64,000 bases of DNA from assembly GCA_023258975.1 (NCBI GenBank), contig JAHFRD010000001.1:345471-409470 (forward strand), in the 5' to 3' direction. The translations under genes were made by a program, and so were the position numbers. The notes under the pieces were generated by a model that saw only the letters and a list, made by a program, of their open reading frames with translations, was not told the DNA's origin and ran no database searches. Below are positions 9,061 to 19,440 of the stretch, one piece after another. This DNA is from Hydrogenophilales bacterium. GTDB lineage: Bacteria; Pseudomonadota; Gammaproteobacteria; Burkholderiales; Thiobacillaceae. Positions within the stretch are counted from its first letter, which is position 1. The number at the start of each line of letters is the position of its first letter.

Positions 9061-9507
9061 ATGCAGGTTTTTTTCAGGCTGAACCGGCACCTCCGCGCGC
9101 TCCTCGCGCTGCTTGCGTTCGCCCTTGCCTGGCCCGCCGCCGCCAGCGACCTCGTGGTGGTCACAGGCAGCCACAGCCCGATCAACCATCTCAGCCGCGA
9201 GCAGGTTGCCGATATCTACCTCGGCCGGGTCACCACCCTGCCCGGCGGTATCAGCGCCATCCCCCTGGATCTGCCCGCCTCCAGCCCGGAGCGCGAGGCG
9301 TTCTACAACCAGATCGCCGGCAAGAGCGCGGCCCAGATCAAAGTCTATTGGGCCAGGATGTCGTTCACCGGCAAGGGCATCCCGCCGAAACAGGTGGCCA
9401 GCAGCGCGGACATCAAGAAATTCGCCGGCGGCAAGCCCGGCGCCATCGCCTATCTCGACGAAGACGCCGTGGATGGCAGCGTCAAAGTACTGTGTTCACT
9501 CAAATAA
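9061..9507 (+). CDS. Small PstS-like periplasmic substrate-binding domain protein
   Basis: The 148-residue product from the ATG at 9061 has a clean signal peptide (cleavage after AAAS). A TTG at 9031 would add ten residues without improving it. The mature part resembles the PBP-like domain of phosphate-binding proteins: LVVVTGSHSPINHLSREQ, DIYLGRVTTLPGG, EAFYNQIAGKSAAQIKVYW, and GAIAYLDEDAVDGSVKVL. At this size it is a single-domain relative, commonly found beside porin or sensor genes rather than with a Pst transporter. The porin gene starts 25 bases downstream, so the two are probably cotranscribed. Ligand unknown. Confidence 0.75.
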   Translation: MQVFFRLNRHLRALLALLAFALAWPAAASDLVVVTGSHSPINHLSREQVADIYLGRVTTLPGGISAIPLDLPASSPEREAFYNQIAGKSAAQIKVYWARMSFTGKGIPPKQVASSADIKKFAGGKPGAIAYLDEDAVDGSVKVLCSLK

Positions 9508-9532
9508 AATTCATAACAACGACGGAGAATTC

Positions 9533-10723
9533 ATGACGGGAAGCAAGCACTGGGCAGGCCGGGTTCTCGCCTGCCTCATCACCTGCGGGGGAGGCACCTG
9601 CCTGGCGGCCGACCATGACGGCGGCCTGATCGAATTCGACGGTTCCGGTTTTTTCAGCCTCACCGTGGGCAAGATGCTGGGTGGCACGAAAGGCCGCGTC
9701 AACGATACGGACTGTCCCTGTTTCATCTCCGACTACGCCCAGACCGGCGTCTATACCGGCAAGGGCGGGCCGCAATGGCAACCGGACAGCAAACTCGGCC
9801 TGCAAGGCTCCTTATCCTTGAGCGACACCCCATTCTCCCTGACCGGCCAGATCGTCGCGCGCGGCGCGCGGGATGGCGCGGTCAACCTGGAATGGCTGTA
9901 CGGCAATTACAAAATCGACAATGAACTGACACTGCAACTCGGCCGCAAGCGCCTGCCCATGTTCCTGTATTCCGACGCCCAGGACATCGGCTTCGCCCTG
10001 CCCTGGACCCACCTGCCGCCGCAGCTCTACGGCTGGGAAGCGGTGAACTACAACGGCGCCAACCTGACCTGGAACAGGCCCCTGAACAACGGCTGGCACC
10101 TGACCGCCAACCTGCTGGCGGGCGCCGAGACCGTGAAGGAAAGCGGCTACTGGAAAATGTATCGCGGCCCGGACAACCGCACCGACGTGAAGTGGGACGC
10201 CATCCTGGGGGGCGACCTCAACCTCAGCAACGATTGGCTGGAGACCCGCGTGGTCTACATCCAGTCGAAAACAAGCAGCCGCAATGTCACCGGCTCCTGG
10301 AATGGAACCAGCTACGGCGGCGGCATCGAATCGGACTACGGCAACCGCGCGCGCCAGCAGATCTATGGCCTCGCCTTCAACATCGACCGCGACGACTGGC
10401 TGCTGAAGAGCGAATTCATCCACATCAACCGGCCCGGCGCCAATTTCAGGGATTACGCCCAGATCGTCGCCATCGGCCGCCGCATCGGCAAGTGGCAACC
10501 CATGCTGACCTGGTCGAATTACTACTCTAAACCCGCTCTGGGCGCCGACCCGGAAGCCCAGGAAGCCCACGCAACCACGGCGATTACCTTGCGCTATGAA
10601 ATGGACACCAGCAGCGCCGTAAAACTCCAGATCGACCAACAGCGCGATAAGACCGGCTCATTGTGGACCCCGAAGTACGGCGATGCGCGCCTGCTGACCC
10701 TCAGTTACGACCGGGTTTTTTAG
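9533..10723 (+). CDS. Outer membrane beta-barrel porin-like protein
   Basis: The 396-residue protein starts at MTGSKHWAGRVLACL after a Shine-Dalgarno GGAG and has a signal peptide ending about CLAA. The body alternates hydrophobic and polar residues as in beta-barrels (LQLGRKRLPMFLYSDAQ, YGLAFNIDRDDWLLKSEFI) and ends in the terminal Phe (LLTLSYDRVF) required for barrel insertion. Near the N-terminus DTDCPCFISDYAQ holds a vicinal Cys pair, unusual in porins. It probably forms a diffusion channel partnered with the PstS-like protein. It converges on thyA with a 5-base gap. Confidence 0.75.
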   Translation: MTGSKHWAGRVLACLITCGGGTCLAADHDGGLIEFDGSGFFSLTVGKMLGGTKGRVNDTDCPCFISDYAQTGVYTGKGGPQWQPDSKLGLQGSLSLSDTPFSLTGQIVARGARDGAVNLEWLYGNYKIDNELTLQLGRKRLPMFLYSDAQDIGFALPWTHLPPQLYGWEAVNYNGANLTWNRPLNNGWHLTANLLAGAETVKESGYWKMYRGPDNRTDVKWDAILGGDLNLSNDWLETRVVYIQSKTSSRNVTGSWNGTSYGGGIESDYGNRARQQIYGLAFNIDRDDWLLKSEFIHINRPGANFRDYAQIVAIGRRIGKWQPMLTWSNYYSKPALGADPEAQEAHATTAITLRYEMDTSSAVKLQIDQQRDKTGSLWTPKYGDARLLTLSYDRVF

Positions 10724-10728
10724 TACGC

Positions 10729-11523
10729 CTACACCGCCACCGGCGCCTTGATGCCGGGGTGCGGGTCGTAGCCTTCCAGGGTGAAATCCTCGTATTGGAA
10801 GGCGAACAGATCAGTTACATCCGGATTGAGCCGCATCGTCGGCAGGGCGCGTGGCTCGCGGGAGAGTTGCAGCTTCACCTGTTCCAGATGGTTGAGGTAG
10901 ATGTGCGCATCGCCCAGGGTATGCACGAAATCGCCCGGCTCCAGGCCGGTGGCGCGCGCCATCATCAGGGTGAGCAGGGCGTAACTGGCGATGTTGAACG
11001 GCACACCCAGGAAGATGTCCGCGCTGCGCTGGTAAAGCTGGCAACTCAGCCGGCCGTCGGCCACGTAGAACTGGAAGAAGGCGTGGCAGGGCGGCAGCTT
11101 CATGTTGGGCAGTTCGCCCACGTTCCACGCGGAAACGATGATGCGGCGCGAATCCGGGTTCTTTTTCAGGGTTTCCAGCACTTCGCTGATCTGGTCGATG
11201 TGGCGGCCGTCTGCGGCGGGCCAGGAACGCCACTGGTAGCCGTAGATCGGGCCGAGATCGCCGTGCTCGTCGGCCCATTCGTCCCAGATGGAAACACCGT
11301 TGTCTTTCAAATACTGGATGTTGGTCTCGCCTTTCAGAAACCAGAGCAGTTCATGAATGATGGATTTGAGATGGACTTTCTTGGTGGTGAGCAGGGGGAA
11401 GCCGGCTTGCAGATCGAAGCGCATCTGGTGGCCGAACACCGAGATGGTGCCGGTACCGGTGCGGTCGTCCTTGCGCGTGCCGTGAGCCAGCACATGATTC
11501 AGTAATTCGAGGTATTGCCGCAT
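10729..11523 (-). CDS. thyA: Thymidylate synthase
   Basis: The 264-residue protein has the same length as E. coli ThyA and is recognisable throughout: [36 protein letters not shown], the catalytic Cys in [30 protein letters not shown], and GDAHIYLNH. It methylates dUMP to dTMP with methylene-tetrahydrofolate. The ATG overlaps the stop of the upstream PilZ gene as TGATG, placing it last in the long minus-strand series. Confidence 0.98.
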   Translation of the reverse strand: MRQYLELLNHVLAHGTRKDDRTGTGTISVFGHQMRFDLQAGFPLLTTKKVHLKSIIHELLWFLKGETNIQYLKDNGVSIWDEWADEHGDLGPIYGYQWRSWPAADGRHIDQISEVLETLKKNPDSRRIIVSAWNVGELPNMKLPPCHAFFQFYVADGRLSCQLYQRSADIFLGVPFNIASYALLTLMMARATGLEPGDFVHTLGDAHIYLNHLEQVKLQLSREPRALPTMRLNPDVTDLFAFQYEDFTLEGYDPHPGIKAPVAV

Positions 11524-12443
11524 CAGACGCCTTCCTTCAAGAGATGCTGATAGACCAGGTTCATGATGATGAGCCGCTGCGACTGGCCAAGCTCGCCGAA
11601 CTGGATGCCGAAGGACTTCATGCGTTTGCCCTGTTCGTCGTCCTCCTCGCCCTCGGAACGAATTACCACCGGGGTTTTCACGTATTCCTCCATATCGCCC
11701 AGCCTGACCTTGAACGACAGCCACAAATTGTCATCCTTGCGGCCAATCTGCATGGGAGAAAGCATCCTGGCGCCGCCGACGCTGATATCCACCAGTTTGC
11801 CGGCGCCGATCTGCTTGCCCTCCTCGCTCTGCCGCACGGCGACGATGAGGCTGGCCGGCGCCCGCATCGCCTTTCTGATGCGCATGGCCTGTACCGCGTC
11901 CGGGTAGGAAAGATGCAGATACGGGAAGGGCTGCAATTGCGACTTCAGCACGCGGGCCTTGAAGGCGCAGACATTGAGGCCGGAGAAGGCGCGCACCAGA
12001 TAGGTCTGGCCATCGCGCACGAAGATCAGCTTGCCATCCACGATCGGCATGGTGACCAACACGCTCTTCGGCTTCATCACGCCGATCACATGCACGGTGA
12101 AGCGTTCCGTCTGGCCTTCAAGCAAGGGCTGGAGTTGCAGGGCATCGCCCGGCATCAGCTTGACTGCGTCGAAACTGAGTGTTTCCTCCTGTGGCTTGGC
12201 GGTACCGCCCCCTTCACCCGGCTTGGCGTCATCGAGCCGGGCCGAGACATGGCCCGCTTTTTCCCGCACCCGCTCGCGAAACAGGCCCTTTTGCAACAGC
12301 ACTTCGACCTGATTGTCTGAAGTGACCGTTACGCCGCGATTCAGGAGCAGGTTGTGGTCGGTGTCGTAGACCGCGAACCCCAGAGGCTTGCCGATCTCGA
12401 TCTCCGCCTTGCGCACCGGCACCATGAAACTGTCTTCGACCAT
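11523..12443 (-). CDS. PilZ domain c-di-GMP-binding protein with YcgR-like N-domain
   Basis: The 306-residue protein has an N-terminal region (1-90), a flagellar-brake-like beta domain (about 90-185, with [20 protein letters not shown]) and a C-terminal PilZ domain. The c-di-GMP-binding motifs are present: RKAMR (190-194, RxxxR) and DISVGGA (219-225, DxSxxG). Such proteins bind c-di-GMP and slow flagellar rotation or control surface behaviour. It is coupled to thyA by a 1-base overlap. Confidence 0.85.
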   Translation of the reverse strand: MVEDSFMVPVRKAEIEIGKPLGFAVYDTDHNLLLNRGVTVTSDNQVEVLLQKGLFRERVREKAGHVSARLDDAKPGEGGGTAKPQEETLSFDAVKLMPGDALQLQPLLEGQTERFTVHVIGVMKPKSVLVTMPIVDGKLIFVRDGQTYLVRAFSGLNVCAFKARVLKSQLQPFPYLHLSYPDAVQAMRIRKAMRAPASLIVAVRQSEEGKQIGAGKLVDISVGGARMLSPMQIGRKDDNLWLSFKVRLGDMEEYVKTPVVIRSEGEEDDEQGKRMKSFGIQFGELGQSQRLIIMNLVYQHLLKEGV

Positions 12444-12480
12444 GCTTTCTCGTTCCTTCAGCGCAACACTTGTGTGGTCG

Positions 12481-13047
12481 TCATTGCAACCCCGACTTGC
12501 CCAATTCGCTCAGGATATCCAGCAACAACTGGCGTCCCAACGGCCCCATTCCCTTCATCAGCGCGTCACCGTCACGCTCGCCGTTGACCAGACGGCGCAT
12601 GAGCCCTCCCAGGCGCGCCATGTCGCCACCGGCGCGAACCATCTGTTCGGCCATGTCGGCGAGCACGGCGAGCGCCTTGGCATCGCCGCGCCCGGCGGCG
12701 GCGATCATCGACGCCAGGCCGGGTGCCGCCGCGCGGCCATCCGGCCGCTGCTCCAGAGCGGGCAGGCTGGCCGGGTTCGCCAGCCCTTGCAACACGGTTT
12801 CGACGATGATCCGGTCTTCTTCATCCAGCCCCAGTTTCACGCTCGCATCGCGCTTGCCGTCGATGATCCGGCGCAGGGCGCCGGCCAGGCCGGGCCAGCC
12901 CTGCTGTTCCGCCGCCGCCAGGGTTCGCATCAATTCAGGAAGCGCCGCGCGGTCGCGCAAGGCGCCCACCACGGCATGAATGAAGGGCGCGTGCATGCGC
13001 CGCACCTGTTCCACCGCATCCGGCAATTCAACCACCGCATTCTTCAC
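12481..13047 (-). CDS. Conserved hypothetical helical protein, 188 aa
   Basis: I do not recognise the family. The frame is open to 13242, but that extension lies wholly in bpt and is not protein-like, so the GTG at 13045-13047 ([14 protein letters not shown]), preceded by GGAGAACGAGA, is taken as start. The product is almost all helix, rich in Ala, Leu, Arg and Gly, with no signal or membrane segment. It overlaps the end of bpt by 20 bases and is probably cotranslated with it. Confidence 0.65.
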   Translation of the reverse strand: MKNAVVELPDAVEQVRRMHAPFIHAVVGALRDRAALPELMRTLAAAEQQGWPGLAGALRRIIDGKRDASVKLGLDEEDRIIVETVLQGLANPASLPALEQRPDGRAAAPGLASMIAAAGRGDAKALAVLADMAEQMVRAGGDMARLGGLMRRLVNGERDGDALMKGMGPLGRQLLLDILSELGKSGLQ

Positions 13048-13774
13048 TCTCGTTCTCCACGGCTTGCCAGCGCCCCCCCAACAACATTTCCAGCGGGCGG
13101 TAGGCGCGTTTGTAGGCCATCTTGCGGCAATCGGCGATCCAGTAGCCCAAGTAGAGATGGGGCAGGCCGAGTTCGCGCGCCAGCCTGATCTGTTGCAACA
13201 CCCCGAACACCCCGAGGCTGCGCCGTTCCAGGCCGGGTTCAAAAAAGGTGTAGACGGCGGAAAGCCCGTCCAGCAGGCGATCCACCAGCGCCACCATGAC
13301 GACTTCGCCGGCCAGACGATATTCGATCAGCGCGCTATCGACGCGGCTTTGCAGCAAAAAACCACGATATTGCTCACGGTCGTCCTGATCCATGCCGCCC
13401 CCGGCATGGCGCGCCGCCTGATAGCGGCGATACAGACGGTAATGCGCCTCGTCGAACAACAACGGTTTCAGGCGGATTTCCAGGTCTTCGTTCCTGGCCT
13501 GGCAGCGGCGCTGCGCGCGATTCGGCTGAAACGCCTCCACCCGCAACCGGGTTGAAGTACAGGCGCTGCAATGGTCGCAGTGCGGACGATACACATGCGG
13601 GCCGCTGCGCCGGAAGCCGACCCGCATCAGTTCGCTGTACACCAGGGTATCGACCATCCCGCCCGGCGCCGCCACCTGTGAGCGCGCGGTCTGATTGGCG
13701 AGATAGCTGCAGGGATAACTCGATGTCAGATAAAACTGCAGCCGGAAGATGGGCAGTTCGGCGGCGAAACTCAT
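13028..13774 (-). CDS. bpt: Aspartate/glutamate leucyltransferase
   Basis: The 248-residue protein matches the bacterial ATE/Bpt family: N-terminal [20 protein letters not shown], the Cys motif [18 protein letters not shown], and C-terminal [19 protein letters not shown]. It transfers Leu from Leu-tRNA to N-terminal Asp or Glu of proteins, marking them for ClpS-ClpAP. Its ATG overlaps the stop of aat as ATGA, so both N-end rule transferases are made together. Confidence 0.95.
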   Translation of the reverse strand: MSFAAELPIFRLQFYLTSSYPCSYLANQTARSQVAAPGGMVDTLVYSELMRVGFRRSGPHVYRPHCDHCSACTSTRLRVEAFQPNRAQRRCQARNEDLEIRLKPLLFDEAHYRLYRRYQAARHAGGGMDQDDREQYRGFLLQSRVDSALIEYRLAGEVVMVALVDRLLDGLSAVYTFFEPGLERRSLGVFGVLQQIRLARELGLPHLYLGYWIADCRKMAYKRAYRPLEMLLGGRWQAVENESEECGG

Positions 13775-14466
13775 GCGCCGCTCCAGGGGCCGGGTGTGTG
13801 GGCTTGCGGCGTCAACTCCGCCAGCAGGCGGCTGAACTCGCCGCGCGTGATCGCGCGCGCGCCCAGGGAAGCGAGATGCGCCGTTTTCATCTGGCAGTCG
13901 ATGAGGCCGAAGCCGCGCTGTCTGAGGGCGGCGACCAGATGCGCCAGTGCGATCTTCGAGGCATCGGTCTTACGCGAGAACATGGATTCGCCGAAGAATG
14001 CCCTACCCAGCGCGACTCCGTACAAACCCCCAACCAGTTCTTCACCGTCCTTGCCATCCATCCAGGTTTCAAAAGCGTGTGCATAGCCCGCCTCATGCAG
14101 TTCGCCGTAAGCCGCGATCATCGGCTCGCCGATCCAGGTACCGCCGCCCTCGCCACGCGGCGCGGCGCATTCCCGCATCACCCGGGTGAACGCCGTGTCC
14201 ACCCGCACCTCGTAATCGGCACGCGCCAGCCTTTTCTTGAGCGAACGGGAGATTTTGAATTCCTCCGGGAACAAGACCATGCGCGGATCGGGCGACCACC
14301 AGAGGATGGGTTCACCTTCGTTGAACCAGGGAAAGATGCCGCGCCGATACGCTTCCAGCAAGCGCCGCGAGGACAAATCCCCCCCCGCCGCGAGCAGACC
14401 GTTGGGTTCCGTCAGCGCCTGTTCAAGCGGAGGAAACGCCGTGGTGGGTTGGAGCCAGGGGATCAT
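13771..14466 (-). CDS. aat: Leucyl/phenylalanyl-tRNA--protein transferase
   Basis: The 231-residue protein carries the family signatures [61 protein letters not shown], and [19 protein letters not shown]. It adds Leu or Phe to N-terminal Lys or Arg, the other branch of the N-end rule beside bpt. The start [13 protein letters not shown] overlaps the stop of gloA (TGATG), and the stop overlaps bpt. Confidence 0.97.
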   Translation of the reverse strand: MIPWLQPTTAFPPLEQALTEPNGLLAAGGDLSSRRLLEAYRRGIFPWFNEGEPILWWSPDPRMVLFPEEFKISRSLKKRLARADYEVRVDTAFTRVMRECAAPRGEGGGTWIGEPMIAAYGELHEAGYAHAFETWMDGKDGEELVGGLYGVALGRAFFGESMFSRKTDASKIALAHLVAALRQRGFGLIDCQMKTAHLASLGARAITRGEFSRLLAELTPQAHTPGPWSGA

Positions 14467-14861
14467 CAGCCGCCGCGCGTGCCCTTCTCGATGAATTCGA
14501 TCTTGTAGCCATCCGGATCCTCGACAAATGCGATCACCGTTCCGCCGTACTGCATCGGCCCGGCCGGCCGGGCCACCTTTCCGCCTTTGGCGGCCACCTC
14601 CGCGCAAGCCCGGCTGGCATCCTCGACTTCGAGGGCGATATGGCCGAACGCCGTGCCCAGGTCATAACGCTCCACGCCCCAGTTGTAAGTCAGCTCCAGC
14701 ACGGTGTGCTCGGACTCGTCGCCGTAACCGACGAAAGCCAGGGTAAATCTGCCTTCCGGGTAGTCCTTGCGGCGCAAGAGCTTCATTCCGAGAACATCGG
14801 TGTAGAACGTGATGGATCGTTCCAGGTCGCCGACCCGAAGCATGGTGTGCAACATGCGCAT
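14466..14861 (-). CDS. gloA: Lactoylglutathione lyase (glyoxalase I)
   Basis: The 131-residue protein begins [17 protein letters not shown] and has the two beta-alpha-beta-beta-beta modules of glyoxalase I. The metal ligands are visible as H5 (near MRMLH), the Glu in [13 protein letters not shown], the His in [11 protein letters not shown] and the Glu in [11 protein letters not shown]. It isomerises the methylglyoxal-glutathione hemithioacetal. A GGGAGAC precedes the start by about 9 bases. Confidence 0.95.
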   Translation of the reverse strand: MRMLHTMLRVGDLERSITFYTDVLGMKLLRRKDYPEGRFTLAFVGYGDESEHTVLELTYNWGVERYDLGTAFGHIALEVEDASRACAEVAAKGGKVARPAGPMQYGGTVIAFVEDPDGYKIEFIEKGTRGG

Positions 14862-14884
14862 GGCGGATGTCTCCCTGGTGAAAT

Positions 14885-15256
14885 TCAGGCGGTTTGAAAC
14901 AGCGGCGTGGGGTCGGTGTAAACCAGATAGTCGACGATGGCCGCATCGCGCATGTGGAACAGATTGAGGAAAGGCAGGGTGACCGCCGTCGCGCCGGGAA
15001 AATGGTAGGTCACCTCGCCCTGCACGAAACACGTGTCAGGCGATTGCCCCCACCAGAAGCCGGTCAACTCATGGCTGAGACCGTTCAAGCCTGCGAAAAA
15101 AGCCGCGACATGCTCGCGTACCGCTTCATTGCCGACCACGGCGGGCTGGCTGCCATAACGGAACGTGCCGTCCTCGGCCAGATACGCGGCGAAGGCGGTA
15201 GCGTCTCGCGCGTCGATGCTGAGGAACAACTGGCGTACCCAGACGGGGATTTCCAT
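14885..15256 (-). CDS. NTF2-like / SnoaL-like domain protein
   Basis: The 123-residue protein ([18 protein letters not shown]) has the cone-shaped NTF2-like layout: an N-terminal helix, [36 protein letters not shown], and [17 protein letters not shown] near the end. Members include ketosteroid isomerase-like enzymes and binding proteins; no catalytic set is obvious, so the role is open. An AGGAG lies 8-9 bases before the ATG. Confidence 0.7.
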   Translation of the reverse strand: MEIPVWVRQLFLSIDARDATAFAAYLAEDGTFRYGSQPAVVGNEAVREHVAAFFAGLNGLSHELTGFWWGQSPDTCFVQGEVTYHFPGATAVTLPFLNLFHMRDAAIVDYLVYTDPTPLFQTA

Positions 15257-15279
15257 GCGAATGGCTCCTGTGAACGGTT

Positions 15280-15990
15280 TCAGAACTGAAAATAAAGGCG
15301 GCCATTCTGCCGCAGTTCGCCGCGAATTTTTTTCCAATCCGGGAACAGGATGCCCACTTCGCGCCAGAACGCCGGGGAGTGGTTGCGTTGTTTGAAATGG
15401 GCGAGCTCGTGGCAGATCACGTAGTCGATGGCCTCGGGCGGCGCCTTCAACAGGCGCCAGTTGAGGCTGATCACGCCCTTGGCCGAGTTGCTTCCCCAGC
15501 GGGTACGGGCGTTGGACAGGCGCAATGGCGGCATGGCGAGTCCGGCGCGGGCGGCATGATGGGCCAGGCGTTCGCCCAGCAGCGCGCGGGCGTGGCGTTG
15601 ATACCAGCGCAACACCAGGGCCGGCGCCCGCGCGGGCGTGGCGTTGCAGAGCAGGGCCGCGCCGTCCCGTCGGGCTCGGGCCGGGCCGGGCTGATCGAGC
15701 AATTCGAGGATCAGATGCCCCCCCAGGTAGGGCAGCGGCGCGCCGTCCCGCCATTCGAAGCGGTGCTCCCGCGCGGCCAGCAGGCGGGTGCTGATCCACT
15801 CCGCATGTTTGTTCAGGAAACCGTGGATGTCGTGTCGCGCGAGAAATAGAGGCGCGTTGACCACCACTTCACCAGCCTCGCTGACCTTGACGGACAAACT
15901 ACGACGGCGAGGACTGCGGCGCAGATGACATTGCAGCGCCTGCTCGCCCAGGCTGATGTGGAGTAATTCCTCCGTGATCCGGGAAGCCAA
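15280..15990 (-). CDS. YgjP-like M48-family metallopeptidase (DUF45)
   Basis: The 236-residue protein has the N-terminal region RRSPRRRSLSVKVSEAGEV and the zinc metallopeptidase core: TRWGSNSAKGVISLNWRL, then CHELAHFKQRNHSPAFW (HExxH with a downstream His) and a Trp-rich end. The start is uncertain: TTG at 15990 gives MASRITEELL, while a GGAGG at codons 6-7 could serve a non-ATG start slightly further in. The frdB stop lies 4 bases upstream. Cytoplasmic; substrates unknown. Confidence 0.85.
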   Translation of the reverse strand: MASRITEELLHISLGEQALQCHLRRSPRRRSLSVKVSEAGEVVVNAPLFLARHDIHGFLNKHAEWISTRLLAAREHRFEWRDGAPLPYLGGHLILELLDQPGPARARRDGAALLCNATPARAPALVLRWYQRHARALLGERLAHHAARAGLAMPPLRLSNARTRWGSNSAKGVISLNWRLLKAPPEAIDYVICHELAHFKQRNHSPAFWREVGILFPDWKKIRGELRQNGRLYFQF

Positions 15991-15994
15991 GCGA

Positions 15995-16720
15995 CTACAG
16001 CCCCTGCCGCGCCATCGCCCGGCGCATGAAGGCGATTTGGGTTTGCAGAGAAAGCTCCTTGGGGCAGACGTCCTGGCAGCCGAGCAGGCTCATGCAGCCG
16101 AAGATGCCGCTATCGTCGCCGATGAGCTGGTAATACTCGGCGTCGGAGCGGTCGTCGCGCGGGTCGAGGCGAAATCGAGCGAGTTTGTTCAGGCCCACCG
16201 CGCCGACGAAATCCGGCCGCATCTGGGCGCTGCCGCAGGCGGCCACGCAGCAGCCACATTCGATGCAGCGGTCAAGTTCATAGATGGATTCGGCCAGTTC
16301 CGGATCCATCGCGATTTCAATCTCGTTCAAGTTCACCTCTCCGGCCGCGTGCACCCAGGCTTGCAGGCGCTCGCTCATGGCGCGCATCCATTTGCCGGTA
16401 TTCACCGAGAGATCGGCGATCAACTCGAAACCGGGCAGCGGGAACAGGCTGATGTCGGCCGGGAGCTCGCCCGTGAGGCTGCGGCAGGCCAGGCCGGGGC
16501 GGCCGTTGATGAGCATCGCGCAGGAACCGCAGACCCCGGCGCGGCAGACGAAATCGAAGGAGAGGCCGGGATCGAACTCCTCGCGGATACGGGTCAGCGC
16601 GATGAACAGCGTCATGCCCGGCGCTTCCTCCACCTGGTAGTCGCGCACGCCGGGCACGCTGTCGGGATCGCGCGGGTTGTGGCGGAAGACGTGGAAAGTG
16701 AGTGTGCGGGAAGCGGTCAT
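15995..16720 (-). CDS. frdB: Fumarate reductase iron-sulfur subunit
   Basis: The 241-residue protein has an N-terminal [2Fe-2S] domain ([17 protein letters not shown] then LAC) and a C-terminal ferredoxin-like domain with [13 protein letters not shown] and [15 protein letters not shown] for the [4Fe-4S] and [3Fe-4S] clusters. It relays electrons between the cytochrome b subunit and the flavoprotein. The ATG overlaps the frdA stop as ATGA. With the neighbouring subunits it forms a Wolinella-type complex. Confidence 0.92.
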   Translation of the reverse strand: MTASRTLTFHVFRHNPRDPDSVPGVRDYQVEEAPGMTLFIALTRIREEFDPGLSFDFVCRAGVCGSCAMLINGRPGLACRSLTGELPADISLFPLPGFELIADLSVNTGKWMRAMSERLQAWVHAAGEVNLNEIEIAMDPELAESIYELDRCIECGCCVAACGSAQMRPDFVGAVGLNKLARFRLDPRDDRSDAEYYQLIGDDSGIFGCMSLLGCQDVCPKELSLQTQIAFMRRAMARQGL

Positions 16721-18687
16721 GGCAAGGGTTCGTCCAGGCGCTCGTTGCGGCCGCGGTATTTCAGCGGCAGGAACTGCTTGAATGACATCAGGTAGGACTG
16801 GGCGGCATGGCGGTCGAGTTTGGCCGCGTGCATTTCATCGACTTCGGCCTGGCGCGACGCGGCATCGGGATGTTCGATGAGGTTTTTCGCGCCGTAGCCG
16901 CGAAAACCGGGCGGCAATTCCATACGCGACACCTCCAGTTCCTCGTATTCCAGCGTCGGCAACGCCTCGCCCTCGTACCAGCAGGCCAGGGTGCGGTTGA
17001 GCCAGTCGCGGTCATTGCGCGCGGGGGCGTCCTCGCGGAAATGCGCGCCCCGGCTTTCCGCGCGGTTCAAGGCGCCCATCGCCACGGTGAGCGCGACTTT
17101 CAACATGCGCGGCAGGCGATAGGCGAGCACCAGTTCGGGGTTGGCATCCAGGCCACCACGAACGCCGATTTCTTCACTGCGCGCGAGCAGGCCGGCCAAC
17201 TCCGCCACCGCGCTTTCCAGATCGGGGCCGTTGCGGAACAGGCCGACCTTGTCGGTCATGATCTGTTCCATGCGCCGCCGCAGGCTTACGGCGTTCTCCC
17301 CGCCGGGTCGAGTGAGGAGTTGTTCCAGATGGCGCTGTTCGCGCAGCACGAAGTCACGCGCCAACGCGGTGGAAATTTCCAGGTCACCATGCGCGGACTG
17401 GCAGAAATCGGCCACGTATTCGCCCACCAACATGCCCGCCACCACGGTTTCCGCCACCGAGTTGCCACCCAGGCGGTTGAAGCCGTGCAAGTCCCAGCAG
17501 GCGGCCTCGCCACAGGAGAACAGGCCGGACAGCCAGGGCGACTCGCCGCGATGGTCGGTGCGCACGCCCCCCATCGAGTAATGCTGGGTGGGGCGCACCG
17601 GGATGAAGTCCTTCGCCGGGTCGATACCGAGGAAATAGCGGCAGATGTCCTTCACCTCGCGCAGATTCCTGTCGATGTGCGCGGCGCCCAGTTGCGTGAT
17701 GTCCAGCCAGAGGTGCTCGCCATAGGACGAGCGGGCGCCCTTGCCCGCGCGCATGTGCTCGGCCATGCGGCGCGAGACCACATCGCGCGAGGCCAGGTCT
17801 TTCTTCTCCGGCTCGTAGTCCGGCATGAAGCGATGGCCGTCGGCGTCGCGCAACACGCCGCCGTCGCCGCGACAGCCTTCGGTCACCAGAATGCCGGCCG
17901 GAACGATGGCGGTGGGATGGAACTGCACCGCTTCCATGTTGCCCAGGCGCGCCACCCCGGTTTCCAGGGCCAGGGCCGCGCCCATGCCTTCGTTAATCAG
18001 TGCGTTGGTGGAAATGCCGTAGAGGCGTCCGTAACCGCCGCTGGCGATGACCGTGGCGCGCGCCAGATGCGCGGAGAGTTCGCCGCTCATCAGGTCGCGC
18101 ACCACCGCGCCGTGGCAACGCTGGCCGTCGTGGATCAGGGCCAGCGCTTCCTGGCGCTCCAGCACCGGGATGGATTCGGCGATGACCCGGTCGGAAAGGG
18201 TGTAGAGCATGGCGTGGCCGGTGCCGTCCGAGGTGTAGCAGGTGCGCCACTTGCGGGTGCCGCCGAAGTCGCGCGCGGTAATCAGGCCGTGCGCGGCCTC
18301 GCGTTCCGTCAGGGTCACCCGCTCACCGTTGATGACCACCTCGTGCTCGCCCGCGCGCACCCGATTCCAGGCCACGCCCCAGGCGGCCAGTTCGCGGATC
18401 GCCTTGGGCGCCACATGGGCGAACATGCGCGCCACCCGTTGATCGCAGCCCCAGTCGGAACCGCGCACGGTGTCCTCGAAATGCACGTCCTCGTTGTCGC
18501 CCTCGCCCTTGAAACAGTTCGCCAGGCTGGCCTGCATGCCGCCCTGGGCGGCGACCGAATGCGAACGCTTGGCCGGCACCAGCGACAGGATGGAAGGTTC
18601 CAGGCCACGCCGCTTCACCGCCAGAGCGAGGCGCTGCCCGGCCAGGCCGCCGCCGATGACCAGCACATCGGAATGGAGGATCTTCAT
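16717..18687 (-). CDS. frdA: Fumarate reductase / succinate dehydrogenase flavoprotein subunit
   Basis: The 656-residue protein has the same length as Wolinella succinogenes FrdA. It shows the Rossmann motif [17 protein letters not shown], the covalent FAD His 43 in [14 protein letters not shown], the active-site region [19 protein letters not shown] and the [18 protein letters not shown] loop. It interconverts fumarate and succinate. Gene order C-A-B with ATGA overlaps on both sides supports a single three-subunit complex. Direction in the cell (fumarate respiration or menaquinone-linked succinate oxidation) cannot be read from sequence. Confidence 0.93.
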   Translation of the reverse strand: MKILHSDVLVIGGGLAGQRLALAVKRRGLEPSILSLVPAKRSHSVAAQGGMQASLANCFKGEGDNEDVHFEDTVRGSDWGCDQRVARMFAHVAPKAIRELAAWGVAWNRVRAGEHEVVINGERVTLTEREAAHGLITARDFGGTRKWRTCYTSDGTGHAMLYTLSDRVIAESIPVLERQEALALIHDGQRCHGAVVRDLMSGELSAHLARATVIASGGYGRLYGISTNALINEGMGAALALETGVARLGNMEAVQFHPTAIVPAGILVTEGCRGDGGVLRDADGHRFMPDYEPEKKDLASRDVVSRRMAEHMRAGKGARSSYGEHLWLDITQLGAAHIDRNLREVKDICRYFLGIDPAKDFIPVRPTQHYSMGGVRTDHRGESPWLSGLFSCGEAACWDLHGFNRLGGNSVAETVVAGMLVGEYVADFCQSAHGDLEISTALARDFVLREQRHLEQLLTRPGGENAVSLRRRMEQIMTDKVGLFRNGPDLESAVAELAGLLARSEEIGVRGGLDANPELVLAYRLPRMLKVALTVAMGALNRAESRGAHFREDAPARNDRDWLNRTLACWYEGEALPTLEYEELEVSRMELPPGFRGYGAKNLIEHPDAASRQAEVDEMHAAKLDRHAAQSYLMSFKQFLPLKYRGRNERLDEPLP

Positions 18688-19424
18688 GACGCGGCTCTCT
18701 GCCAGGTGGGCACGTAGGGTTCACCCACACGCGGCGCATGTTCCATGCCCAGTTTGAGGTAAGCCGCCAGGGTGGTCAGGCCAAGTACCAGAAAGAACAC
18801 GGTCAGACTCCATTTCAGGCGTTTCAACCTGCGTCGCGCGGCGATTGCATCCTTGAAGTCGCCCCATTTCACCGCAAGCCGGTAGAGGCCGATGCCGCCA
18901 TGCAATTCCACCAGGAACAGCAGCACCAGATAGAGCGGCCACATGCGCCCGCTCCAGACCCGGTCGGCGGATTCATACGGGCCGATCAGTTCCGGGTGGG
19001 TCAGCATCAGGTAGAGGTGAACCGGCGCCAGGAAGAACATGGCGAAGCCGGTGATGACCTGCGCGAACCAGAGGATCGTGTCTTCGTGGTGCATGGCGCG
19101 CATGAGTCGCAAATAAGCCATGTGCTGGCCCCAATGCGTGGGGAACTTGCGCAACGCCAGCCAGGCATGCGTCACGAACAGCGCGAACACCGTCGCCACG
19201 AAAGCGGAGACCAGCCAGGGCAAGGGGCTGCCGAAGAAGAAATACCCTTCGAAGAATCGCGCCACGGCCCACATGGCGTCGTTGCCCAGCAGAATGGACG
19301 AGACGAACAGCATGTGCAGCCACATGAACAGGCCAAGGAAGAGGCCGCTGGCGCTTTGCAGCAGATCCAGGCGCGCGGGCCAGCGGTCGATGCGGGGGAG
19401 GAGGAAGGAATCGGGGTCTTTCAT
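18684..19424 (-). CDS. frdC: Fumarate reductase diheme cytochrome b subunit
   Basis: The 246-residue protein has five membrane helices. All four heme-ligand histidines (H37, H86, H136, H175) and the two glutamates of the Wolinella E-pathway (E59, E173) are present, each exactly seven residues before the Wolinella FrdC numbering as I recall it (H44, H93, H143, H182, E66, E180). This is strong support for a diheme quinol:fumarate reductase rather than a SdhCD type. The start is [10 protein letters not shown]; upstream frame is shadow. Confidence 0.92.
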   Translation of the reverse strand: MKDPDSFLLPRIDRWPARLDLLQSASGLFLGLFMWLHMLFVSSILLGNDAMWAVARFFEGYFFFGSPLPWLVSAFVATVFALFVTHAWLALRKFPTHWGQHMAYLRLMRAMHHEDTILWFAQVITGFAMFFLAPVHLYLMLTHPELIGPYESADRVWSGRMWPLYLVLLFLVELHGGIGLYRLAVKWGDFKDAIAARRRLKRLKWSLTVFFLVLGLTTLAAYLKLGMEHAPRVGEPYVPTWQRAAS

Positions 19425-19440
19425 GATCGAGCAGCGTGGA

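Noticed and set aside
12481..13242. Longer 253-aa version of the helical gene starting inside bpt
   Set aside because: The extra N-terminal part is Cys/Trp/Ser-rich shadow sequence; a GTG with a good ribosome site lies at 13047.
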